Of a stretch of DNA of 64,000 nt, positions 50,209-58,923 are shown piece after piece. Made by a program: the position numbers and the translations under genes. Below the pieces are notes generated by a model. That model did no database searches, was not told the origin of the DNA, and saw only the letters and a program-made list of their open reading frames with translations. Position 1 is the first letter of the stretch; each line of letters starts with the position of its first letter. The stretch spans positions 124,001 through 188,000 of the forward strand of contig CAVTZG010000025.1 in NCBI GenBank assembly GCA_963739135.1. Direction: 5' to 3'. The stretch is from Palsa-504 sp963739135 (GTDB lineage: Bacteria; Actinomycetota; Actinomycetes; Streptosporangiales; Streptosporangiaceae).

Positions 50209-50405
50209 TGCGTGCTCCGTTTCCCGGCCGGGCTTGCGTGTTTCGTGAACTCGCTATTTTGTCAGATCGGCCCTGAGGTAACCATCGCGAGGCTGGTCAG
50301 CCGCCTCCGCCGGACCCCGGGGTGGCTTCCCGTCGCGCTGGGCTGGCTGCTGGGTCGGCAAGGGAACAGCGGGAAAGACGGGCAATCTGTCCCGGGAGTG
50401 GCTGG

Positions 50406-51596
50406 TCAGGAACGCGACGGGCTGACCGGGCCGTCGGCCGGGAACAGCGCGATCGACGCGGTGAAGGTGTGCAGGAAGTTCTGCCCGCCCACCGGCCCGA
50501 GCTCCCCGGCGCAGAAGAACCCCGCCACCGGGATCTCCCCCAGCAGCGCGGCCAGCAGCCCGGCGTCATGGTCGGGCTCGGCGAACATCCGCGATCCGCG
50601 GCCGTTGCAAGTGAACAGCAGGGCCCCGGCGGCCGGGCGGCTGCCGAGGACGGTGTTCTCCTGGGCCAGGATGCGCCGGAGATCCTCGTCGGCCGAGTCG
50701 GCGTCCCGCACGTGGAACTGCACGGTCTGGCCCACCTCGACGTCCTCGCCCACCGCGATGGCGCCGGATTCGGAGTCAGCGCCGAGGATGCCGCGGACCA
50801 GGAAGTCGCCTTGGCCGGGCTGTTCGGACTGGTACTCGTTGATGACCATCCCCAGGTGCGCGCCCTGGGCCAGCAGTTCCCTGTCCCGGTCGGGCAGCGC
50901 CGCGGCCAGCTGCTGCAGCCGGGCCAGCGGCGGGCGCCCGCCCAGCTCGAGGATCAGGTTGCCGTCGGCCCCGGTGACGGTATACGGGTCACCGAGCGGC
51001 CGGCAGCCCTGGGCCACCAGGGGATGCACCTCGGCGCGCGGCAGGTGGGCGCCGACCGCGCCGTAGGAGAGCACCTGGCCGTCCAGGAACAGCCGGCTCT
51101 CCCGCTGCCGCAGCCCGCCGCTGGCCATCCCGCCCATGACCATCGGTCCTGGTACGTGCTCGTTCAGGTGCGCCAGCAGGTCACCGGCCGGGAACGTGAA
51201 CGGGTCGCAGATCATCAGGTGCAGGCCGGCCGGGCCGGCCCCGAAGCGGTAGCCGCCGAAGGCGCCGCCGCTGGCGGTCCTGACGAACTCCATGGCGAAG
51301 GTCTCAACCGGGCCGAGGTCGGCGGCCAGCCACAGCGAGACGGCGGGCTCGTCCTCGACCTCACGGGCGCCGCCCGCCACCCCCTCGGTCACGCAGCCGA
51401 TGAGCGGGATCCGGCCGGTCTGCTCGGCCACCGCGGCCGCCAGGGCCTGAGCCGAGCCGAAGAAATGGGACGAGGCGAACAGCACCGCGAACGAGGGATC
51501 CAGGTCGCCCAGCGACGCCCGGGCCTGCGCGACGGCCCGGCTCGCCGCGGTCTCGGTGTCCGCCGCGAGGACGAGGGCTCCTCCCGCCTTCACCAA
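50406..51596 (-). CDS. FIST-domain sensory protein
   Basis: 396 residues with FIST N (about residues 30-225: FAVLFASSHFFGSAQALAAA, IPLIGCVTEGVAGG) and FIST C (about 225-370: HLGMVINEYQSEQPGQGDFL, ALLFTCNGRGSRMF). FIST proteins are predicted to bind small ligands such as amino acids and usually act with signalling domains; this one is stand-alone and soluble. The nearest signalling gene is the KdpD-like protein 0.6 kb away on the same strand. Ligand unknown. Confidence 0.9.
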   Translation of the reverse strand: MVKAGGALVLAADTETAASRAVAQARASLGDLDPSFAVLFASSHFFGSAQALAAAVAEQTGRIPLIGCVTEGVAGGAREVEDEPAVSLWLAADLGPVETFAMEFVRTASGGAFGGYRFGAGPAGLHLMICDPFTFPAGDLLAHLNEHVPGPMVMGGMASGGLRQRESRLFLDGQVLSYGAVGAHLPRAEVHPLVAQGCRPLGDPYTVTGADGNLILELGGRPPLARLQQLAAALPDRDRELLAQGAHLGMVINEYQSEQPGQGDFLVRGILGADSESGAIAVGEDVEVGQTVQFHVRDADSADEDLRRILAQENTVLGSRPAAGALLFTCNGRGSRMFAEPDHDAGLLAALLGEIPVAGFFCAGELGPVGGQNFLHTFTASIALFPADGPVSPSRS

Positions 51597-51688
51597 CCCA
51601 GATTACCCGGCGGTCGTCGGCGCCTGGATACCAGCCGGGCTGGCTTGCCCTGTCCCGCCCGCTGGTAGCCACCACCGATGGCCCATCG

Positions 51689-52200
51689 TTGTCGTTACAG
51701 CAACAGCTATGGTCCATGGGTGTCGTTGCCCAGGCGAAGCGGGAGTTCGTGCTGGGCTGCGGGGCGGACCATGCCGTGCTGAGCGACGGCTGGCTGGCCG
51801 CGGTGCGCGGACTGGCGGGCGACCGGGCGGTGGACATCGTGCTGGACCCGGTGGGCGGGGACCGGATGACCGACAGCCTGCGGTTGCTGGGCCCGGAGGG
51901 CCGGCTGCTGGTGCTGGGCTTCACCGCGGGCGAGATTCCAGCGGTCAAGGTCAACCGGCTGCTGCTGGGCAACACCGGCGTGCTGGGCGTGGCGTCCCGG
52001 GAGTTCTTCGAGCATCAGCCGGCTGTCGCGGCCGAACTGTGGGCCCGGCTGCTGGAGCTGCGGCAGGCCGGGACCCTGCCCGATCCGCCCGTGCAGGCCT
52101 ACCCGTTCGCGGACGCCCGCGGCGCGCTGCGGGCCTCGACGGGCGGGCCGCCCTGGGCAAGGTCGTGCTGAGCAGGCAGGTCCAGGCGTTACCGAGGTGA
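51689..52200 (+). pseudogene. remnant of an NAD(P)H:quinone oxidoreductase (MDR family)
   Basis: Only the C-terminal half of a zinc-type alcohol dehydrogenase/quinone reductase is left: LGCGADHAVLSDGW, DRAVDIVLDPVGGDRMTDSL, GPEGRLLVLGFTAGEIP. The catalytic N-terminal domain and the first glycine motif of the Rossmann fold are missing. The 3' end is also frameshifted: ARGALRAST continues as GRAALGKVVLSRQ in another frame, ending at 52200, which is the normal family C-terminus. It is therefore decayed, not just short. Confidence 0.8.
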
Positions 52201-52224
52201 CGGTCCGCGGTCTGCTGCCCTTGG

Positions 52225-53511
52225 CTACTGCCCTAGGGTCTCCGGAACCGGGTCGTCTGTGTCGGCTTCGCTGACCTCGACCAGGTCAGGACGGTCGGCT
52301 GCCCTGACCTCGATCAGGTCAGGACGCTCGGCGGCTGTCTCTTCTGATGGCCCGGAGCGAGGCGCCTTGCGGAGGGCGATGACGTGGACGTCGATGCCGA
52401 GCGCACCCGCCTCCTTGATGACCCGGGTCACGTTCGAGCCGCCGCCGGTCAGCTGCTGCCACCGGCTCCGCTGGCTGGACCCGATCACGATCTGGGTGAT
52501 CTGGTGCTCCTGGGCGAAGCTGGCGATGGCCCGGGCGGGATCGTCGGCTTGTATCTCATGCCAGCGGGCGCCGACATCCGCCGCCAGCTCTCGCAGCTTC
52601 TCGATGGACTTGCGGTCCCCCGGGCGGGTGGCATCACTGGCGGCGACGTGGACGACGTCGAGTTCTCCATGGAGTCTGGAGGCCATCCGGGCCGCCCGCC
52701 GCAGCAGGCCGTCGGTGCCGGGAACTGCGCTGACGGCCACCATGACGCGCTCGCACGTCTCCCACACGACATCCGACTCGTGCCGCCGCAGGTGCTCCAG
52801 CAGTTCCTCATCGGTCTCGTCGGCCAGGAACCGCAGCGCCAGCTCCCGCAGGGCGGTCAGGTTATCGGTGCGGAAGAACTTGGACAGGGCCAGCGAGACC
52901 CTTTCCTTCGGATAGATGTTGCCGTGCAGCATGCGGCGGCGCAGTTGCTCGGGCGAGGAGTCGACCAGCTCGATCTGATCTGCCTTGCGCACAACCCAGT
53001 CCGGGACACGTTCCCGGACCCGCGCCCCGGTCATGCGCTCAACCTCGTCGGCGATGCTCTCCAGGTGCTGGATGTTGACGGTGGTGATGACATCGATCCC
53101 CGCGGCGAGGACGTCCAGGACGTCCTCCCACCGCTTGGCGTGCTGACCCGAGCCCGGCACGTTGGTGTGAGCCAGCTCGTCGATCAGGGCGACCTCAGGC
53201 CGCCTGCTCAGTACCGCGTCGAGGTCCATTTCCTCCAGGCGGGTGCCCCGGTAGTCCACGACCTTGCGGGGAACGACCTCCAGGCCGCCGATCATGTCCT
53301 CGGTCAGCTGACGCCCGTGACACTCCACGAATCCGACGACGACGTCGGTACCCCGGCCCCGACGCCGGTGGCCCTCGTTGAGCATGGCGTAGGTCTTGCC
53401 GACGCCCGCGGCCGCGCCCAGGTAAATCCGGAAGTGCCCGGCCGCCTCAACCACGCCGGTAGCGTCCGCATCCGCCTCGCGGGTCGCCGCCTGGTCGCTC
53501 ACGCGTTCCAT
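52225..53511 (-). CDS. KdpD-type sensor lacking the histidine kinase
   Basis: 428 residues that correspond only to the cytoplasmic N-terminal half of KdpD: the KdpD domain with Walker A GAAAGVGKTYAML and DELAHTNVPGSGQHAKRWED, then a universal-stress (USP) domain (VMVAVSAVPGTDGLLRRAAR, ITQIVIGSSQRSRWQQL). There are no membrane helices and no HisKA/HATPase. The acidic C-terminus carries a repeated RPDLIEV/RPDLVEV segment. In full KdpD these domains sense K+ or c-di-AMP. It diverges from a KdpF-like peptide gene, with no kdpABC in the window. GTG/ATG choice at the N-terminus is uncertain by three codons. Confidence 0.9.
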   Translation of the reverse strand: MERVSDQAATREADADATGVVEAAGHFRIYLGAAAGVGKTYAMLNEGHRRRGRGTDVVVGFVECHGRQLTEDMIGGLEVVPRKVVDYRGTRLEEMDLDAVLSRRPEVALIDELAHTNVPGSGQHAKRWEDVLDVLAAGIDVITTVNIQHLESIADEVERMTGARVRERVPDWVVRKADQIELVDSSPEQLRRRMLHGNIYPKERVSLALSKFFRTDNLTALRELALRFLADETDEELLEHLRRHESDVVWETCERVMVAVSAVPGTDGLLRRAARMASRLHGELDVVHVAASDATRPGDRKSIEKLRELAADVGARWHEIQADDPARAIASFAQEHQITQIVIGSSQRSRWQQLTGGGSNVTRVIKEAGALGIDVHVIALRKAPRSGPSEETAAERPDLIEVRAADRPDLVEVSEADTDDPVPETLGQ

Positions 53512-53658
53512 TCTGGCAGCATGTGGCCGGCACTGCCAGCAGGAAGTCGCTTAGAGTCAGGGTCTGCCCGCATGGAGACTGCAAGGATGCTAGGTATCCC
53601 CCTGGCCAGGTGTAGCGTTCGTAACCGCCACGGCACCTGATCGAGGACTGGTGGGCTC

Positions 53659-53748
53659 ATGACCGTTACTGAGGGCATCCTCCTGGCCGTCTCCATCGCG
53701 GTGTTCATCTACCTGGGCATCGCCATGTTCCTGCCGGAACGGTTCTAA
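53659..53748 (+). CDS. KdpF-like 29-residue membrane peptide
   Basis: MTVTEGILLAVSIAVFIYLG followed by IAMFLPERF: one membrane helix ending in the FPERF-type C-terminus typical of KdpF, the small stabilising subunit of the KdpFABC potassium pump. ATG 53659 has GAGG upstream. No kdpA follows; instead there is another small membrane protein. It may be an orphan KdpF, or a small regulator working with the divergent KdpD-like protein. Confidence 0.75.
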   Translation: MTVTEGILLAVSIAVFIYLGIAMFLPERF

Positions 53749-53758
53749 CGGGTCGGCC

Positions 53759-53920
53759 ATGGGTGACGTCATCCTCATCGCCGTCATCGTGGCGTTCTTC
53801 GTGGCGGCCGCTCTGGTGGTCCGTGTCCTGGACCACATGATCGCGCACTCTGGTCTCGACTACGCCGATCCCGAGGATGAAGCGTCCGGGTCAGACCTCG
53901 AATCAGGCAGGCCCGCATGA
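53759..53920 (+). CDS. 53-residue single-pass membrane protein
   Basis: Starts MGDVILIAVIVAFFVAAALV, one membrane helix, then a soluble acidic tail (HMIAHSGLDYADPEDEASGS). Lies ten bases after the KdpF-like ORF and overlaps the next gene by ATGA, so all three are likely one operon. I do not recognise a family. The size and helix resemble accessory subunits of ion transporters. Confidence 0.6.
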   Translation: MGDVILIAVIVAFFVAAALVVRVLDHMIAHSGLDYADPEDEASGSDLESGRPA

Positions 53921-54411
53921 GCGAGCAGGCCATCCCGGCCGGGGGAGCCGAGGCGATCGAGTCCGCCGACGCCGACACCATCCGCCGCCGGTTCCTCGGC
54001 GGCCACCCGCGGGTCACGCCCGAACTCCTTGATTACCTCACGACCGTCGACTACGTGAGCCGGTTCGCGCTCGTCGCCGTCGAACCCGCCAGCCAGCGCG
54101 GTGTCGCGATCGCCCGCTACGAGCCAGCCGGACAGGACGGCACCGCGGACGTTGCCATCGCGGTTTCCCCGGGCTGGCGCGACGCTGGGCTGGCCACCGA
54201 ACTCCTCCGCATGCTCGCCCAGGCCGCCAGCGAACGGGGCATCCATACGTTCACCGTGACGTACCTCGCCGGCAACCGCCCGGTCACGGCCCTGATCAAC
54301 GCGGCGGGCGAGCCCGCGAACCAGGTCACCTCGCGCGGCATCGCCGAGTTCTCCGTGCCGCTACCCCCGGATCGAGGGCCCCGGGGCACGGACACGAGGG
54401 GCCACCGGTGA
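53917..54411 (+). CDS. GNAT-family acetyltransferase
   Basis: 164 residues with a GNAT core: VSRFALVAVEPASQRGVAIA, DVAIAVSPGWRDAGLATELL (the acetyl-CoA loop) and RGIHTFTVTYLAGNRPVTAL. It resembles the GNAT modules fused to or found near protein acetyltransferases. ATG 53917 overlaps the stop of the small membrane protein. Substrate unknown; the operon suggests a link to ion-transport control. Confidence 0.8.
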   Translation: MSEQAIPAGGAEAIESADADTIRRRFLGGHPRVTPELLDYLTTVDYVSRFALVAVEPASQRGVAIARYEPAGQDGTADVAIAVSPGWRDAGLATELLRMLAQAASERGIHTFTVTYLAGNRPVTALINAAGEPANQVTSRGIAEFSVPLPPDRGPRGTDTRGHR

Positions 54412-54818
54412 GTAGCGGGCCAGGCTGACGGGACCGAACCGGCGATACGGTGCGTGGCGTGCGGCGAACGCCCGCCCGCGATTACCACGGCCTGGCCGGC
54501 GCGGGCGTCGCGGATGTCCGTGGCCGCCGGGTAGATGACATCACGTGCCGGGGCACGTACCGGCGCCAGATGGCAAGGGCCGGCGGCTGCTAAGCCACGC
54601 GGCGGAGGCCGGGCAGGCGCTGGCGCCAGGCGGCGAAGGTCCTGGCAAGTCAGGAAGTCCGCCTGGACCAGTGGCTGGTTGAGCGCGCACGCTGAGATGA
54701 ACCGGCAGCGGATGCCTGAGACGGCCGCTTCGCTCCCAGCGGGCGGCGGGCGCCGGGCGATGGATCCCTGTTCCGAAAAAACGCGCGTGTGAGTCGTGCG
54801 AGGAGGAGGGGTGAAGCG
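54412..54818. other. intergenic region before the acyl-CoA ligase
   Basis: 407 bases without a credible gene on either strand. It is GC-rich with short GCCGGC-type palindromes and an A6 run at 54775-54780 just before the ligase ribosome site. No promoter could be assigned. Confidence 0.5.
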
Positions 54819-56360
54819 ATGAATTTCAATCTTGCGGTCATCCTGCGTGAAACCGCGGATGCGTCGCCCGGCAAGGCCGTGGCGGTCCATGCGGGCGGGC
54901 AGATGACCTACGGGGAACTGGACGCTTTGTCGGACCGGCTGGCGGCAGGCCTGGAGGCGGCCGGCCTGCGGCCGGGGGACGCGGTGGCGCTGCAGCTGCC
55001 CAACATTCCGCAGTTCCTGGTCGCCTATTTCGGGATCCTCAAGGCCGGCGGCGTGGCCGTGCCTCTGAACGTGCTGCTCAAGGCGCCGGAGGTGGCGTTC
55101 TACCTCGGTGATAGCGGGGCGAAGATCCTGATCACCTGGGAGGGCGTGCCCGGCGATGCGGCCCAGGGCGCCGCTGCGGCCGGGGTGAGCGAGATCTACG
55201 CCGTGGGCCACGCCGGGAACGCCCCGGGCGCGCATCCATTCGGGCAGCTGCTCGCCGTCGCGGACGGCCCCCGGCTCGCCCCGCGGATGCTGACCGACAC
55301 CGCGGTCATCATCTACACCTCGGGCACGACCGGCCGTCCCAAGGGGGCCGAGCTGACCCATATCCAGCTGTACATGAACGCCGACATCCCGGCGCGCCTG
55401 GTTGGCGTGCAGCCCGATGACGTGGTCATCACGGCACTGCCGTTGTTCCACGTGTTCGGCCTGTCCAGCATCCTGAACCTCTGCGTGCGGTTCGGCTGCA
55501 CGATGTCACTCATCCCGCGGTTCGATCCCGCCACGGTCCTGACCGCGATCCAGCGCGACCATGCCACCGTTTTCGACGGCGTGCCCACCATGTTCATCGC
55601 CCTGCTGCAATATCCCGGTCTGGACAGCTACGACGTCTCCTCGCTGCGGCTCGCGGTCTCCGGCGGCGCCTCGATACCCGCGCCGGTCCTGGACGCCTTC
55701 GAGAACCGCTTCGGCGTCGTCATCCTGGAGGGCTACGGGCTGACCGAGACCGCATCCACCATGACCCAGAACAAGAGCATCACCGAACGGCGTGCCTACA
55801 GCGTCGGCAAGCCCATCTGGGGGACGCAGACGCAAGTCTGGGACGACGACGGCAACGCCCTGCCGCCCGGCAAGGACCACGTGGGCGAGGTGGTCACCCG
55901 CGGGCTGCATGTCATGAAGGGATACCTGCACGATCCGCAGGCCACCGCCGAGGCCTTCGCTGGTGGCTGGTTCCACACCGGTGACCTGGGCTATTTCGAC
56001 GAGGACGGGTTCTTGTTCATCGCCGGCCGCAGCAAGGAACTGATCATCCGCGGCGGGTACAACGTGTACCCGGCCGAGATCGAGGACGTGCTGCACGCCC
56101 ACCCGGCGGTCGGCGAAGCTGCCGTCCTCGGCATTCCCGACGACCGGCTCGGCGAGGAGGTCATGGCCGTCGTCACGCTGCGGCCGGGCGCCTCGCTCAC
56201 AGCGCCGGAACTGATCGCCTACTGCAAGGAGCGGATCGCCGCCTACAAGTACCCGCGGGTGATCGAGTTCCGCGATGAGCTGCCGAAGAACGCCATGGGC
56301 AAGATCATGAAGGATGAGCTGATCCCCGGTGATGGCGCACCATGCTCACGCCTGCCCTGA
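54819..56360 (+). CDS. acyl-CoA synthetase (AMP-dependent, long-chain type)
   Basis: 513-residue adenylating enzyme activating a carboxylic acid to its CoA thioester. P-loop IIYTSGTTGRPKGAELTH, A5 EGYGLTETAS, A7 GWFHTGDLGYFDEDGF, A8 GRSKELIIRGGYNVYPAEIE and the catalytic Lys in LPKNAMGKIMKDEL are all present. ATG 54819 has AGGAGGAGG upstream. Substrate class is most like medium/long-chain fatty acids or related acids, but this is not resolved. It is followed by transposase debris. Confidence 0.95.
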   Translation: MNFNLAVILRETADASPGKAVAVHAGGQMTYGELDALSDRLAAGLEAAGLRPGDAVALQLPNIPQFLVAYFGILKAGGVAVPLNVLLKAPEVAFYLGDSGAKILITWEGVPGDAAQGAAAAGVSEIYAVGHAGNAPGAHPFGQLLAVADGPRLAPRMLTDTAVIIYTSGTTGRPKGAELTHIQLYMNADIPARLVGVQPDDVVITALPLFHVFGLSSILNLCVRFGCTMSLIPRFDPATVLTAIQRDHATVFDGVPTMFIALLQYPGLDSYDVSSLRLAVSGGASIPAPVLDAFENRFGVVILEGYGLTETASTMTQNKSITERRAYSVGKPIWGTQTQVWDDDGNALPPGKDHVGEVVTRGLHVMKGYLHDPQATAEAFAGGWFHTGDLGYFDEDGFLFIAGRSKELIIRGGYNVYPAEIEDVLHAHPAVGEAAVLGIPDDRLGEEVMAVVTLRPGASLTAPELIAYCKERIAAYKYPRVIEFRDELPKNAMGKIMKDELIPGDGAPCSRLP

Positions 56361-57003
56361 ATTGCCAGCCTGGACGGAGAACCTGAAGCTCCAGGCGACC
56401 AGCCCTCGCTGTAGCCCAGCCGGTCCTTCAGCAGCCGGCCTACCGTGTCCGCGCTGACCGGCTGCCCCCTCTGCCCAGCTCACCGGCCAGGTTCCCCGCC
56501 ACTTCGTCGTCCACAACAGCGGATGCACCGGGTCGCCGCGCGTCTTCGGCTCCACCAGCTTCCGCAGCGCATCCACCAGCCCCGGATCGAGGTCAGTTGC
56601 CGACGGTCGGCCCGCACCCGCCTGAGACACCCGCCCGTCCGGCTCGATGCCCTGCACAAGCTCGCGCGCACCCCGCGCACCGTATCGGGATGCAACCTGG
56701 TCAAAGCGGCCATCCGGCTGATCCCGCCCGGCCCAGCGCCCGCGCCTGCGCCCCCAGAGTCAGCCGCCACTGCCGCTCATCCAGATGCGGATCAGCAGCT
56801 GGCGGGCACCCGGGTAGGCGCCTGCCCCGGCAGCCTCCCGCCAGCGGCGGATAGACTCCACCGGCGAACGCCGCCGTCTCATGGTCAACTCCGACCTTTA
56901 CCCAGCCGGTGTTGACGGCCACATCGTAGATCCCGTACCGGGCGACCTTACCGAGCTGCTTGTCGGCGAAGTCATGGTCGTTGACCTGCCGCGGCGCAGC
57001 CAT
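56346..57003 (-). mobile_element. scrambled remnants of an ISAzo13-family transposase
   Basis: Minus-strand translation in several frames matches ISAzo13 transposases in the wrong order. First (57003 to about 56795) comes a C-terminal-half piece: VNDHDFADKQLGKVARYGIY, DVAVNTGWVKVGVDHETAAF, then, after a frameshift, VESIRRWREAAGAGAYPGAR. At about 56790 this joins an N-terminal piece: PHLDERQWRLTLGAQARALG, GISRMAALTRLHPDTV, GRPSATDLDPGLVDALRKLV and RGDPVHPLLWTTK. At least three frameshifts occur and the catalytic middle and the end are lost. No terminal inverted repeats were found. Clearly inactive. Confidence 0.8.
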
Positions 57004-57262
57004 TCGGCACTCCGGCGGACCCTAGGCCGCAGCGAAAGGAGGCAATGTCTGCCCATAACGCCACAACCGACGGGTGGCAGGCGAATGCCCGCTGAGTCGA
57101 AAAAGCCCGCCAGGCCTGCGTTCTCACCGATGGGGCAGGGCTAAGCCGGTGAACACGTGAGGGAACGAGGTCCGGACGGGGGACCAACGGCCCCTGGTCA
57201 AAGCCTGGTTGCCGCGCAAGGCTCGTAGTGGCCAGAGGCATCGTGCGGCGAGGGGAGTTGCG

Positions 57263-58015
57263 GTGGAGCGGTTGCACGGGCGTGTCGCGCTGGTGACCGG
57301 TGCGGCCAGCGGAATCGGTGAGGCTACTGCGAAGCGGCTGGCCAGCGACGGTGCCGCGGTGCTGGTGACCGACGTTCAGGACGCGGCCGGGACGCAGGTG
57401 GTCAAGGACATCGTGGAGAGCGGCGGCCGCGCGTCCTACCATCACCTCGACGTGACTTCGCCGCCTGAGTGGGACGCCGCGGTCGCCGCGGCGCTGGAGG
57501 AGTTCGGCCGGCTTGACATCCTGGTGAACAACGCCGGCCTGGGTGATCTCGCGGCGATCGAGGACACCTCCCTGGCGGACTGGAACCGCACCATCGGCAT
57601 CGACCAGACGGGCGTCTTCCTGGGGATGAAGACGGCAGCAGCGGCGCTGGCCGCCTCCGGGCACGGGTCGGTGATCAACATCAGCTCCATCTTCGGCACC
57701 AGCGGAGGGTTCGGCACCTCGCCGGCCTACCATGCGGCCAAGGGGGCGGTCCGCACGCTGACGAAAAACGTCGCGCTGCACTGGGCCGGCCGGGGCGTCC
57801 GCGTGAACTCGGTACATCCCGGGTTCATCGACACCCCGATTCTCGACCAGGCGAAAGGCACGCCGATAGAGCAGGCGATGCTCGACATGACCCCCATGGG
57901 ACGCCTCGGCAAGCCAGCCGAGATCGCGGCGGGAGTCGCCTACCTGGCAAGCGACGACGCCTCATTCGTCACCGGTCTCGAGCTGTACATCGACGGCGGC
58001 TACACAGCCCGCTGA
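57263..58015 (+). CDS. short-chain dehydrogenase/reductase
   Basis: 250-residue classical SDR, NAD(P)-dependent. Cofactor motif TGAASGIGEATA, structural NNAG, catalytic Ser in INISSIFG and YHAAKGA (YxxxK). C-terminal GRLGKPAEIAAGVAYLASDD is typical. GTG 57263 follows GAGGGGAG. The neighbour SnoaL-like gene starts 217 bases later on the same strand. The substrate, probably a steroid, alcohol or polyketide-like ketone, is unknown. Confidence 0.93.
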   Translation: MERLHGRVALVTGAASGIGEATAKRLASDGAAVLVTDVQDAAGTQVVKDIVESGGRASYHHLDVTSPPEWDAAVAAALEEFGRLDILVNNAGLGDLAAIEDTSLADWNRTIGIDQTGVFLGMKTAAAALAASGHGSVINISSIFGTSGGFGTSPAYHAAKGAVRTLTKNVALHWAGRGVRVNSVHPGFIDTPILDQAKGTPIEQAMLDMTPMGRLGKPAEIAAGVAYLASDDASFVTGLELYIDGGYTAR

Positions 58016-58231
58016 GCGATCCGCCCCAGGGCAGTCACCGTGTACTGCTTCAGAACTCGACGCAGCCTCTGTGACCTGCAGTCTGGCCGGAAACGCGTTG
58101 CGGCTGGCCGTAGCTTCAGGAGTCCCGGCCACCAGGCGTAACGTGGGCTCGGGAGATCAGCCAAGGACACGGCGGGCGGCTGGAGTCGTGGCTAAGCCAG
58201 CCGGACCGGCGGGGCCCGGAGGAGCGTTGAC

Positions 58232-58579
58232 ATGGCAGACGATGAGGTCACTCGCAACCTGAACAGCATGGACGATCTTGACTTCACGGCATGGAACGGA
58301 GCCGACTGGCACGGCCTTTTCGCCCGCTACCACACCGACGACGTGCTCGTCGATGTTCACGGGCAGTCTCCAACCCACGGCATTGAGGAACACATCGACG
58401 CCATGAAGGCCATGGTCCAAGCCGCCGGTGGGACGCCAGCACAGATCAGGTCCCATCCGATCAAGTTCGGATCCGGTGACTGGACATGCGTAGTCGGAGA
58501 ATTTGAGAACGGCAGCCGGATGGTAACCGTGGCAAAGTGGCGCGACGGCGCCATCGCCGAGGAATACATCTGGATGTGA
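58232..58579 (+). CDS. SnoaL-like (NTF2-fold) protein
   Basis: 115-residue NTF2-fold protein of the SnoaL-like class: WHGLFARYHTDDVLVDVHGQ, HGIEEHIDAMKAMVQAAG and a C-terminal GSRMVTVAKWRDGAIAEEYI. Members are small hydrolases, isomerases or ligand carriers. ATG 58232 has GGAGGAGC upstream. Conserved active-site residues cannot be assigned without a structure comparison. The gene upstream encodes an SDR, a common pairing in degradation and polyketide pathways. Confidence 0.8.
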   Translation: MADDEVTRNLNSMDDLDFTAWNGADWHGLFARYHTDDVLVDVHGQSPTHGIEEHIDAMKAMVQAAGGTPAQIRSHPIKFGSGDWTCVVGEFENGSRMVTVAKWRDGAIAEEYIWM

Positions 58580-58648
58580 CACCGCCGGGACGGGCAGCCC
58601 CGGATCACGTGACAGCCGCGCCCCGCTGAGCCGTGCCACCGGCTGGAC

Positions 58649-58837
58649 TCAGTGGTGGAACACGGCCTTCACGATGCCGTCCACCCGGCGGTCGAAGCGG
58701 TCATAGATGCTGGGTGCGTTCTCCAGTGACTCGTGGTGGGTGACGATCTGACCGGGCCGGGCACGCCCGCTGATGATCAGGTCACGCAGGTGCGTGGTGT
58801 ACCGGCGGTCGTGCGTGCGCCCGAACCCGACGGTCAC
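58649..58837 (-). pseudogene. 3' remnant of a zinc-dependent alcohol dehydrogenase
   Basis: Sixty-two codons match only the C-terminus of glutathione-independent formaldehyde dehydrogenase-like or other zinc ADHs: RRYTTHLRDLIISGRARPGQ, IVTHHESLENAPSIYDRFDR. The zinc and NAD-binding parts are absent, and no matching sequence follows upstream. Decayed gene. Confidence 0.7.
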
Positions 58838-58923
58838 ACCTTACCCGCTGGCTCGCACGACGATCGAGGCAGCCGACTCGCCCACCTTCGTTCGCGTCAC
58901 CGCCGTGACGCCGGGTAGCTGAC

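Noticed and set aside
53512..53658. c-di-AMP (ydaO) riboswitch in the KdpD/KdpF divergent region.
   Set aside because: Only about 147 bases with no recognisable ydaO core; the idea came from context alone.
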